NCBI RefSeq assembly: GCF_000295935.2 | Contig: NZ_ALWO02000033.1 | Span: 1 to 64,000 of the forward strand | Direction: 5' to 3' | From: Indibacter alkaliphilus LW1 | GTDB taxonomy: Bacteria > Bacteroidota > Bacteroidia > Cytophagales > Cyclobacteriaceae | Length of the DNA: 64,000 nucleotides | In this document: positions 26,274 through 33,492 of the stretch, piece by piece | Layout: each line of letters starts with the position of its first letter | Numbering within the stretch: the stretch's first letter is position 1 | The notes under the pieces: model-generated | Seen by the model: the letters and a program-made list of their open reading frames with translations, nothing else | Database searches by the model: none | What the model was told of the DNA's origin: nothing | Translations under genes and position numbers: made by a program

Positions 26274-26711
26274 CCGCTTTTTGCTGAATGACAGCTTCAG
26301 CTCTTCCACCTCCGGAATTTCCTTTGCAAAACCATTATCATTGGTTTCTAACTCAAAATTATCCAGGATAAATTCCGGTTTTTCTATTTGTTCTTTAAGG
26401 GCACTAATAGTCAGGGCGTGGACTTTCACTCCATTTGGGAATACCTTATTTTCAGCATTTTGTTATCCTGTTTTCGCTTCCTCTAGAAATTTCGTTTCAG
26501 CAACAGCTTCTATATCCTCAAAAAAGTTCGACATTTTGCCGCTCCTCTCTACTTCGAAGGATACTGGAAAAGGTGTTGATCCATTTAATCCTTGTGACTG
26601 GAGTTTCGGGTGGAAGATACTCACAGTCTGGAAAACAGTGTATTGGTTATTGCCGGATTTGGCTGGTTGGGGAGAGGGTGCGATTTTTTGCAGGCCAGGT
26701 AATAAATGCAT
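26274..26711 (-). pseudogene. Minus-strand gene remnant interrupted by an in-frame stop
   Basis: Reading minus from 26711, an open frame (MHLLPGLQKIAPSPQPAK...) runs to TAA at 26463-26465. It then continues in the same frame for about 60 codons (QNAENKVFPNGVKVHALT, EIPEVEELKLSF) to a stop near 26274. The acidic, lysine-rich composition before and after the TAA suggests one decayed coding sequence rather than chance. I do not recognise the family. Its first part resembles the remnant at 16622-16764. Confidence 0.5.
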
Positions 26712-26836
26712 AATTAAGCTAATCTAATAGAAACTATTTTCTGGTTCTTATTGCTGCAAGAATAATTGAGTCCTTTGGCTGCTGCAAATAAGAGTGATGA
26801 ACTGGGGGTTGGAGGGGATGGAATTTTATAAATAAA

Positions 26837-27120
26837 AATGGAGATCTATGCAAAGGGAAGAAGTATAGCGATTATTCTGCTGGATATTCCGGAGCATATT
26901 GTCTGGAATATCCAGTAACTATGCAAATACAAATGATTGGAAAATATTATATAGCTTTTACTCAATCAATATTGGTAAAATTGAACATGAAGTAATCAAA
27001 AAGTTAAGTGTTCATAGTACTCGAATGCCATATCAGAAATCTAAAACACATATGACAGCGAATGAGGTTTTCTTCTGTGGTTTTAATAAAATTTTTTACA
27101 CTTTAAGAGAAGTTTATTAA
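26837..27120 (+). pseudogene. Decayed ORF resembling GIY-YIG/T5orf172-type protein ends
   Basis: A start-like segment MEIYAKGRSIAIILLDIP (from ~26837) stops near 26914. A second frame then carries NTNDWKILYSFYSINIGKIE and EVIKKLSVHSTRMPYQKS, ending with ANEVFFCGFNKIFYTL at 27120. The second part has the pattern of T5orf172 domains (aromatic strand, IE-x2-V-x-KKLS, ANE-x-FF). I read it as a gene that lost its middle. The family call is from memory and weak. Confidence 0.35.
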
Positions 27121-27418
27121 AGACCAAAATATCAGTATTTATCAAGAACTTTTGAAATCTGACAAAATCTCCAATTATCAATTCCGAAACTGGATCAAAA
27201 AAACTTAAATAATAAATGAATGAAAAATTCTTCTTCTGAAAATTTTATTTACGTTATAACATAACAGTTAATTGAATCAGGTGTGATAAAATAACTTTTG
27301 TTAAATAGTTGATTTTATCATATTTGGCCATGTCAGAAGGTATGATTTGAATAATCTTCAAATACTCTAAGGGTCTTTATTTAAAAATGAAAGATTTTTA
27401 ATTTGTAAAAATAAGGAT
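27121..27418. other. AT-rich intergenic stretch before the HNH-like gene
   Basis: Just under 300 bases of very AT-rich sequence. TTAATTTG at 27399-27406, close to the TAnnTTTG consensus, may be the -7 element of the following gene. Nothing else is seen. Confidence 0.4.
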
Positions 27419-28219
27419 ATGACCAAAAACAAAGTTAAAATAGGAGTTTGTAGTATTTGTGGTAGTGAAGGAGAACTTACTAAAGAACATGTTCCTCCTC
27501 AGAAAGCATTTAATAAAGGCAGATGGACGCAACATTTATATAACAATGAAGAATGGCAGAACAACCCTCTTGAAGCCCCACAAAAAAGAATATTTAAACA
27601 AGGCGGCATTACATTTACTTCAATCTGTGGTAAGTGTAATAATAATACGGGATCTTGGTATGCGCCTGCTTTTTCAGACTGGTGTCATTACGGAATGGAT
27701 ATTTTAAGAAGGTCTAATGGTAAATCTTCAGTTTATGTTCCTAACACTTTAAAGCCACTCAATACGATTAAACAAATAATAACAATGTTTCTAGCAATCA
27801 ACGAACCTGAATTTGCTCAAAGAAATCAAGAACTTGTAAAGTTTGTTTTAAATAGAGATTACTACCCCTTAGCTGGAAATTATAAAGTTTGGGCATATTA
27901 TAAATTTGATTCTAAACTAAGATATGTTAAAGAGTCCTATATAGGTAACTTAAATAAATCCATTAAGCCAATAATGTTGACTGAAATTGCATATCCTCCT
28001 TATGGTTTTGTATTAAGTGATTCAGTTGATAAATCTGAGATTGATTATAAACTTGTAAACATAACACATTTTAGTTACCATGAATATGATCAAGAGAAGT
28101 CTTTTGAAATGAAATTACCTACATTACCTACTGAAATTAACATTCCCGGTGACTATAGATCAAGTGAGGAAATAACAAAGACAATTATTGAAAATAAATT
28201 AAAATATCCAGACAGGTAG
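27419..28219 (+). CDS. HNH-like zinc-finger protein, putative nuclease
   Basis: A 266-residue protein beginning with a zinc-ribbon-type HNH head: VCSICGSEGELTKEHVPPQKAF has Cys-x2-Cys and Glu-His. A second Cys pair, ICGKCNNNTGSWY, lies at about 70-82. CxxC-EHxPP-CxxCN is the pattern of small HNH endonuclease-like proteins found beside defence and toxin genes. The remaining ~180 residues are beta-rich and unrecognised. It stands alone between pseudogene debris and the HigBA locus and is strongly AT-biased, suggesting recent acquisition. Nuclease activity is inferred. Confidence 0.65.
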   Translation: MTKNKVKIGVCSICGSEGELTKEHVPPQKAFNKGRWTQHLYNNEEWQNNPLEAPQKRIFKQGGITFTSICGKCNNNTGSWYAPAFSDWCHYGMDILRRSNGKSSVYVPNTLKPLNTIKQIITMFLAINEPEFAQRNQELVKFVLNRDYYPLAGNYKVWAYYKFDSKLRYVKESYIGNLNKSIKPIMLTEIAYPPYGFVLSDSVDKSEIDYKLVNITHFSYHEYDQEKSFEMKLPTLPTEINIPGDYRSSEEITKTIIENKLKYPDR

Positions 28220-28295
28220 ACTTATTGAGCAAATTGTTTTTTGTTTTCAATTTGAAAACTTTTTTCTATCTTTCACAGTTTATAAGTGTAAACCA

Positions 28296-28601
28296 TTGAA
28301 AAACATCATTGCCTTAAGAAATCTGGTAAAATTCTATGAAAAGCATCCCGATGCTAAGGCCAGTCTTGAAACATGGATATCCATTACAAAAGAAGCTGTT
28401 TGGCACAAGTCATTGGATGTAGTCAAAGACTTTCCAGATGCTGATCCAGTCAAAAATAATAGGGTGGTATTTAATATCGCAAGAAATAAATACCGGCTTA
28501 TCGTCCAGGTTAGTTATGTAAGGCAGTGGGTATTTATCAAATTTATCGGCACACATGCCGAATATGATAAAGTTGATGCCAATACAGTTGACCAGTTTTA
28601 A
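28296..28601 (+). CDS. higB: HigB-type mRNA interferase toxin
   Basis: A 101-residue HigB_toxin-family protein (RelE fold). Recognisable parts are FYEKHPDAKASLETWISITK (residues 13-32), ADPVKNNRVVFNIARNKYRL and VFIKFIGTHAEYDKVDA near the C-terminus, including the Arg/His/Tyr residues typical of the family. These toxins cut mRNA on the ribosome. The start appears to be TTG at 28296. The antitoxin gene follows 22 bp downstream, the normal toxin-first order of hig loci. A TATCTTTC element upstream may be its -7 box. Confidence 0.9.
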   Translation: MKNIIALRNLVKFYEKHPDAKASLETWISITKEAVWHKSLDVVKDFPDADPVKNNRVVFNIARNKYRLIVQVSYVRQWVFIKFIGTHAEYDKVDANTVDQF

Positions 28602-28623
28602 ATCGTATAATAAAATCGAAGTT

Positions 28624-29013
28624 ATGAAATGGGATAAAATCATCACCACGGAGCAGGAATATGAAAAAGCGCTAAAAAGACTCTCTTCAATATTTGATGC
28701 CAGTCCAGATAGTCCAGAAGGTATGGAAGCAGAGCTTTTGGTGACGCTGATAGACAAGTATGAAAAGGAGCATTACCCTATCGCTTTACCTGAGCCTATC
28801 ATGGCCATCAAAGAAGCCATGGAAATGAAAGGGCTAAAAGATAAAGACTTGATACCTGCCATTGGCAGTAAGACAACTGTAAGCCTTGTACTCAACCGTA
28901 AGCGAGCATTGACTATAGATATGATTAGAAACCTTCACGAGCTCTTAGGTTTGCCTGTAGAGGTGTTAATTCAGCCTTATGAATTGAATGGCAGTAAGGA
29001 GTTGGTTAAGTAA
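28624..29013 (+). CDS. higA: HigA-type antitoxin (helix-turn-helix)
   Basis: A 129-residue antitoxin from MKWDKIITTEQEYEKALKRL. Its C-terminal helix-turn-helix reads EMKGLKDKDLIPAIGSKTTV, then SLVLNRKRALTIDMIRNLHE. The first ~60 residues are the acidic dimerisation/toxin-binding part. It should neutralise HigB and repress the pair. The ATG at 28624 is preferred over the longer frame overlapping higB. The gene with its 3' flank is duplicated at 29474-29940, where the copy is frameshifted. Confidence 0.9.
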   Translation: MKWDKIITTEQEYEKALKRLSSIFDASPDSPEGMEAELLVTLIDKYEKEHYPIALPEPIMAIKEAMEMKGLKDKDLIPAIGSKTTVSLVLNRKRALTIDMIRNLHELLGLPVEVLIQPYELNGSKELVK

Positions 29014-29090
29014 TCCATAGTTTTATTTCGTATTCCAGTTCGAACTTTTAAAGAGAAATTTGATTGGTCTGATTATGTGGAATAGAAAAA
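29014..29090 (+). repeat. 77-bp direct repeat (first copy) downstream of higA
   Basis: Starts right after the higA stop (TCCATAGTTTTATTTCG...) and ends just before the STAS-like gene (...GTGGAATAGAAA). It recurs almost identically at 29865-29940 after the broken antitoxin copy. It is the 3' part of a duplicated antitoxin segment. Confidence 0.9.
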
Positions 29091-29453
29091 ATGCATTTTA
29101 GTATGAATAGTGTAACCATTATAGACTTCAAAGAACTAAACTCTCTAAAAAATAGGAGTTCAGTAAGAAGTGCGTTTGAAAACATCTCAAAAGCAGACAT
29201 TATTAGGGTAGATTTTAGAGGAATTGAATTTTTGTCCAGAACTGCAGCCCATGAGCTTTTGAAAATCAAGGAGTTTTTGATTTCCCAGAAAATGGATGTC
29301 TCTTTTTTGAACTTGGGTGATCAAGCTAATAAAATGTTAGCGCTTGTCGAGGCTTCATATTCAAAGTCTAAAAATGCTGATTTTAGATTTGTAAAATGGC
29401 TTACTTTTCAAAGTGAAGATCAGTATAATGAATACTTATTGAGTATTGAATAA
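29091..29453 (+). CDS. STAS-like (DUF4325-type) protein
   Basis: A 120-residue protein. The core IIRVDFRGIEFLSRTAAHEL (about residues 37-56) matches the STAS-like strand-loop-helix found in DUF4325 and anti-sigma-antagonist folds. FLISQKMDVSFLNLGDQANK follows. There is no Ser/Thr in the standard phospho-acceptor context (DSSG). It sits between two copies of the antitoxin segment. DUF4325 proteins often accompany ATPase or methylase genes, but such a partner is not adjacent here. Function is unknown. Confidence 0.65.
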   Translation: MHFSMNSVTIIDFKELNSLKNRSSVRSAFENISKADIIRVDFRGIEFLSRTAAHELLKIKEFLISQKMDVSFLNLGDQANKMLALVEASYSKSKNADFRFVKWLTFQSEDQYNEYLLSIE

Positions 29454-29473
29454 GTATTGAAAATCCTTCACCC

Positions 29474-29864
29474 ATGCATTGGAACAAACCCATCACTACC
29501 ACCCAAGAATACAAAAAAGCGCTAAAAAGACTCTCTTCAATATTTGACGCCAATCCAGATAGTCCTGAAGGCATGGAAGCAGAGCTTTTGGTGACGCTGA
29601 TTGACAAGTATGAAAAAGAGCTTTACTCTATCGCATTGCCTGAGCCCTATTAGAGCCATCAAAGAAACCATGGAAATGAAAGGGCTAAAAGATAAAGACT
29701 TGATTCCTGCAATTGGTAGTAAGACCACTGTAAGCCTTGTACTCAACCGCAAGCGAGCATTGACTATAGATATGATCAGAAACCTACACGATCTCTTAGG
29801 ATTGCCTGTAGAGGTTTTGATTCAGCCATATGAATTGAATGGCAGCCAGGAGTTGGTTAAGTAA
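29474..29864 (+). pseudogene. Frameshifted duplicate of the higA antitoxin
   Basis: The frame starts MHWNKPITTTQEYKKALKRL and is nearly identical to higA until an extra base near 29647 (CCTGAGCCCTATTAG against CCTGAGCCTATCATG). This creates an immediate stop. The original frame then resumes with the intact helix-turn-helix to 29864. No second toxin gene is present. An internal start could still make the DNA-binding part, so silent repression is possible but unproven. Confidence 0.9.
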
Positions 29865-29940
29865 TCCATAGTTTTATTTCGTATTCCAGTTCATACTTTT
29901 AAAGAGAAATTTGATTGGTCTGATTATGTGGAATAGAAAG
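29865..29940 (+). repeat. Direct repeat (second copy) after the broken antitoxin
   Basis: Nearly identical to 29014-29090 over its full length. Together with the antitoxin duplicate it shows that a segment of about 470 bp (antitoxin plus 3' flank) was copied in tandem around the STAS-like gene. Confidence 0.9.
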
Positions 29941-30157
29941 ATGTGTTTGTCCAGAAAAAGTGGGTAGTTATTCCCATATCACTTCAATTAATTCTCCCTC
30001 TTCACCAATTTCAATTCCAAACCAATCATCAACCATCCCTCAAATTATAGCCGAAAAATTCCCTTACACATAAAAGAATAATTATCTTAGAAATTGAAGT
30101 CGAGGACCTTAGGATAAAGTCCTGCTTTCAAACCTAGCAATAACCCTGTAACCAGCC
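29941..30157. other. Intergenic stretch before the first GntP permease gene
   Basis: On the minus strand a short frame (MVDDWFGIEIGEEGELIEVIWE, about 29960-30037) looks like the tail of a lost gene but is too short to name. No terminator or promoter is certain. Confidence 0.35.
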
Positions 30158-31486
30158 ATGATACTTATTCTGACCATCTTTTTGGCATTGGCAATAATCC
30201 TCGTTGCCATAGTAAAATTTGATATCCACCCTTTCCTTGCTTTATTCGGAACAGCCATCATTTATGGGCTTCTGGCCGGAATGCCCGGAGATTTGATCCT
30301 ACAGTCGATTTCTGAAGGTTTTGGAGGAGTGTTGGGCAGTATTGGCCTGTTGATTTTGCTGGGGGTGATCATGGGGACTTTCTTGGAAAAAACAGGAGGT
30401 GCCTTGGTCATTGCCGAGAAAATCCTTCGCTGGATAGGTGAGAAATCAGTCACCACCGCCATGTTGATCAGTGGATATATCCTTTCAATTCCTGTATTCG
30501 GAGACAGTGTGTTTATCATGATGAACCCCATCTCCAAATCACTCTCTTTAAAGAGTAAGACACCTTATGCTGCGACAACCATTGCCATCGCATTGGGGGC
30601 TACAGCATCCCACAGCTTGGTCCCGCCCACTCCAGGGCCCATTGCCACTGCCGGAATTATGGAAGCAGATCTTGGGATGGTGATTTTTTGGGGTTTTCTG
30701 ATCAGTATGGTCACCCTTATTCCGAGTTATTATTTTATCAAAAAATTCGTCACCAAAATACCTTTGGTGCCTCAGGTTGCCAAAGTAGATGCCGATGAAG
30801 CCCGAACCGTTTTCCCTTCTGCTTTCAAATCCTTTTTGCCCATCACAGTCCCTTTGGTGTTGATCATAATCGCCTCCATTGCCAAATATCCTTCCAAACC
30901 CTTCGGAGAAGGTTCATTCTACACAATCATGCAGTTTATTGGAAGCCCTGTCATAGCCCTATTCTTAGGGGTATTTTTGACTTTTTTGCTCCCCAAGAAA
31001 TTCGACAAAAGATTGCTCTCTGCTTCAGGTTGGTTCGGGGAGGCCATCTTGATAGCTGCTCCGGTCATTTTGATTACAGGTGCCGGAGGTGTATTTGGGA
31101 AAATGTTGCAGAATTCCGGCATTGGCGAAATGGTCAGTGCCAATATGAGCAATGCCAGTTGGGGAATTTTCCTTCCCTTTATCATTGCCTTTTCACTGAA
31201 AACAGCCCAGGGTTCCTCCACAGTAGCCATGATCACCACTGCATCCATTGTTGCACCTCTGCTTGGGTCATTGGGACTGGACTCTGAAACCATGCGTGTG
31301 TTTGCCGTGCTGGCCACGGGGGCAGGGGCTATTGCCATTTCCCATGCCAATGACAGTTTCTTCTGGGCGGTTACCCAACTTTCCGGCTTAACCATCAAGC
31401 AGGGCAATCAATCCCACAGCTTAGGGACTTTGATCATGTCTCTTACTGCTATCTCGCTGATTTATTTGATTACTTTGTTTGTCTAA
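30158..31486 (+). CDS. GntP-family permease (gluconate/sugar-acid or D-amino-acid symporter)
   Basis: A 442-residue polytopic membrane protein with about 12 hydrophobic segments. Family marks include LLILLGVIMGTFLEKTGGAL near 65-84, HSLVPPTPGPIATAGIM near 150-166 and GAGAIAISHANDSFFWAVTQ near 390-409, the C-terminal GntP signature. GntP members move gluconate or related aldonates, fructuronate, or D-serine with protons; the substrate cannot be told from sequence. It converges on an SDR/epimerase/cytochrome operon, which makes a sugar acid more likely (inference). Confidence 0.88.
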   Translation: MILILTIFLALAIILVAIVKFDIHPFLALFGTAIIYGLLAGMPGDLILQSISEGFGGVLGSIGLLILLGVIMGTFLEKTGGALVIAEKILRWIGEKSVTTAMLISGYILSIPVFGDSVFIMMNPISKSLSLKSKTPYAATTIAIALGATASHSLVPPTPGPIATAGIMEADLGMVIFWGFLISMVTLIPSYYFIKKFVTKIPLVPQVAKVDADEARTVFPSAFKSFLPITVPLVLIIIASIAKYPSKPFGEGSFYTIMQFIGSPVIALFLGVFLTFLLPKKFDKRLLSASGWFGEAILIAAPVILITGAGGVFGKMLQNSGIGEMVSANMSNASWGIFLPFIIAFSLKTAQGSSTVAMITTASIVAPLLGSLGLDSETMRVFAVLATGAGAIAISHANDSFFWAVTQLSGLTIKQGNQSHSLGTLIMSLTAISLIYLITLFV

Positions 31487-31524
31487 AAATCCTGCCTAGG
31501 ATTTTTTTAGAGTTTAAATTCAAT

Positions 31525-32316
31525 TTATCGAGCAGTCCAGCCTCCGTCTACGGTTACCATAGACCCTACCATATATTTGCCGGCATCAGAGGCCAATAGT
31601 AGTGCTGCTCCCTGGATTTCTTTAAGCTCACCCCATCTTCCCAAAGCAGTGGCTCCTACCACAAATTTCTTTCCTTCCTCCGTATCGGCAATAGGCAGGT
31701 TCATTTCTGTGAGAAAAGGTCCAGGGCAAATGGCATTGACTGTAATATTGAATGGGGCCAATTCCAGTGCCAATGCACGGGTCATCTGCACCACAGCTCC
31801 TTTACTGGAAGTATAAGGTGTACGGTTTGCCAAACCAACCAGTCCCAATGTACTGGCCAAGTTGATGATACTTCCTTTACCCGCCTGTTTCATGTGAGGA
31901 GTCACTGCCTTGCAAGCAAGCCAAGTTCCTGTAACATTGATATCCATCACTTTTTGGAAATCCTCCAAACTCACCTCGTCAATAGCCCCGCGGATATTGA
32001 TTCCTGCACTGTTGATCAAAATATCGATCCGGCCAAAAGTCTCCAAGGCCTTTTCTGCCATGGCCTCCATATCTTCTTTTTTGCTGACATCTCCCGCAAA
32101 AGCGATAGCTTTTACTCCATAGGCTTCTTCAATTTCCTTGGCTGAGGCCGAACCTTCCTCCACATTCCTGCTCACCAACATCAGATCAGCACCAGCTGAA
32201 GCAAGTCCTGCAGCCATGGCCAATCCAAGTCCTTTGGATCCTCCTGTTATGATTGCCAGACGGCGTTTCAAATCAAAAATTTTAATTCCAGGTAGATTGG
32301 CTATTTCAGTGTTCAT
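31525..32316 (-). CDS. SDR-family oxidoreductase (gluconate-5-dehydrogenase-like)
   Basis: A 263-residue classical short-chain dehydrogenase. TGGSKGLGLAMAAGLA (about 25-40) is the NAD(P) loop and LINSAGINIRG the NAG-type motif. Ser in IINLASTLG and Tyr-x3-Lys in YTSSKGAV form the catalytic set. The end MVGSMVTVDGGW is standard. The best comparison is to gluconate 5-dehydrogenase or KduD-like enzymes; the substrate is not certain. It is the last gene of an operon, 40 bp after the epimerase-like gene, and converges with the GntP gene. Confidence 0.85.
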   Translation of the reverse strand: MNTEIANLPGIKIFDLKRRLAIITGGSKGLGLAMAAGLASAGADLMLVSRNVEEGSASAKEIEEAYGVKAIAFAGDVSKKEDMEAMAEKALETFGRIDILINSAGINIRGAIDEVSLEDFQKVMDINVTGTWLACKAVTPHMKQAGKGSIINLASTLGLVGLANRTPYTSSKGAVVQMTRALALELAPFNITVNAICPGPFLTEMNLPIADTEEGKKFVVGATALGRWGELKEIQGAALLLASDAGKYMVGSMVTVDGGWTAR

Positions 32317-32356
32317 GTTCTTTTTATTTAATTAAATTTCGATTTTTATATAAAGC

Positions 32357-33466
32357 TTATGCTCCGATTCTCAATATTTTTTTGCTATATGCCAAGCACT
32401 TCAAAATATTTTTTTCTCCTAGCTCTAGCTTTTGTTCTCCCGTCAAGTGACTGACTTTCGGCAAGGCACCCTCAAACTCTTTCTCCTTTACCAATTGCAG
32501 TATTTCCAGCATGACTGAAGCCGGAACTTCTGGAAATGTAGCCCAATATTCTTTTGTAAGACAGGGTATCTCCAGCGGATCTCTGGTAATCATCTCTAGA
32601 GAAAACTTGATATCAGGATTATATTTCTTACAAGTTTCAACAGCTTTTTTAAGATCAACAATTCCCTCTCCTAAAGGCACTTCTGAAAGCAGAAAACCAT
32701 TTTCATATTCTTTAATTCCCATATCCTTGATATGTGTGGAAAATGCATAGGGAGCTAGCAACTCTATTACCTCATTTGGATCTTCCATCAATGCCAAATT
32801 ATTTCCAAAATCAATGGTAACTCCAACGTAGTCATTGTCCAACTTTTTAATCAAATCAACCAATTCCTCAGCTTTCCAGTCTTTATGGTTTTCTACCCCA
32901 AGTTTTACCTGATATTTGGCCACAATTTTAGATGCTCTTTCCAATGCGGCTATAGAAGACTTTTTGAAATCCTCAAATTCCTCTATGCTCTTGAAGTCTT
33001 CATAACGCCTACCGCTTAGGCAAACAGTTCGAAAGACCTCTACTCCAGCACTTTTGGCTATTTTCACCTCATTTTCAAACCTCTCAGAATCCTGATCATT
33101 TTGAGGGAGGCTGATACTGCCTTCCAAAAACATACCCCTCTTTTCTTTGAGTGATTTGATTTCATAAGCAAAAGAATCTGACCAAGCTCCAACCCCAACC
33201 TGAATTCCACCGGCTCCTATTTCGTAGCAATGGAGCATCAATTGTTTGGCATCTTGAAATGCCGGGAACCTTTCGCTTTGAACATTAGAATTCCATCTGC
33301 TCCAGTAAGAATGAACGACAATTCCCATGGCTTCTTTTTCAAAATATTCTGAAAAATCAGGTAAAGGACTACTTAGAGCCAAGACCGCCATGCCAGCTTT
33401 ATGGATAAAGTCTCTCCTACCTGGAGAAAAACCCATGCTTTGAAAATCGGTAGAATCCTCCATCAT
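32357..33466 (-). CDS. Sugar phosphate isomerase/epimerase-like TIM-barrel protein, exported
   Basis: A 369-residue protein with a Tat-like N-terminus (GRRDFIHKAGMAVLALSSPL, residues ~15-34). A xylose-isomerase-like TIM barrel follows: GAGGIQVGVGAW, KLGVENHKDW, VGVTIDFGNNLALMEDP and AYAFSTHIKDMG carry the Glu/His/Asp metal-site pattern of the AP-endonuclease-2/epimerase superfamily. Such Tat-exported epimerase-like proteins are frequent in Bacteroidota sugar clusters. It lies 26 bp after the cytochrome gene and 40 bp before the SDR gene. Confidence 0.82.
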   Translation of the reverse strand: MMEDSTDFQSMGFSPGRRDFIHKAGMAVLALSSPLPDFSEYFEKEAMGIVVHSYWSRWNSNVQSERFPAFQDAKQLMLHCYEIGAGGIQVGVGAWSDSFAYEIKSLKEKRGMFLEGSISLPQNDQDSERFENEVKIAKSAGVEVFRTVCLSGRRYEDFKSIEEFEDFKKSSIAALERASKIVAKYQVKLGVENHKDWKAEELVDLIKKLDNDYVGVTIDFGNNLALMEDPNEVIELLAPYAFSTHIKDMGIKEYENGFLLSEVPLGEGIVDLKKAVETCKKYNPDIKFSLEMITRDPLEIPCLTKEYWATFPEVPASVMLEILQLVKEKEFEGALPKVSHLTGEQKLELGEKNILKCLAYSKKILRIGA

Positions 33467-33492
33467 GTTCGGTCTATCATTGAATTTGAAAT

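Noticed and set aside
26260-26727. 155-codon plus-strand ORF
   Set aside because: The Ser/Phe-rich translation is a shadow; the minus strand has the more protein-like reading and a homologous segment at 16.6 kb.
30158-31486. Both GntP genes as one duplicated transporter
   Set aside because: Key signatures differ (HSLVPPTPGP against HGFLPPHPSP); they belong to different GntP subgroups, not a recent duplication.
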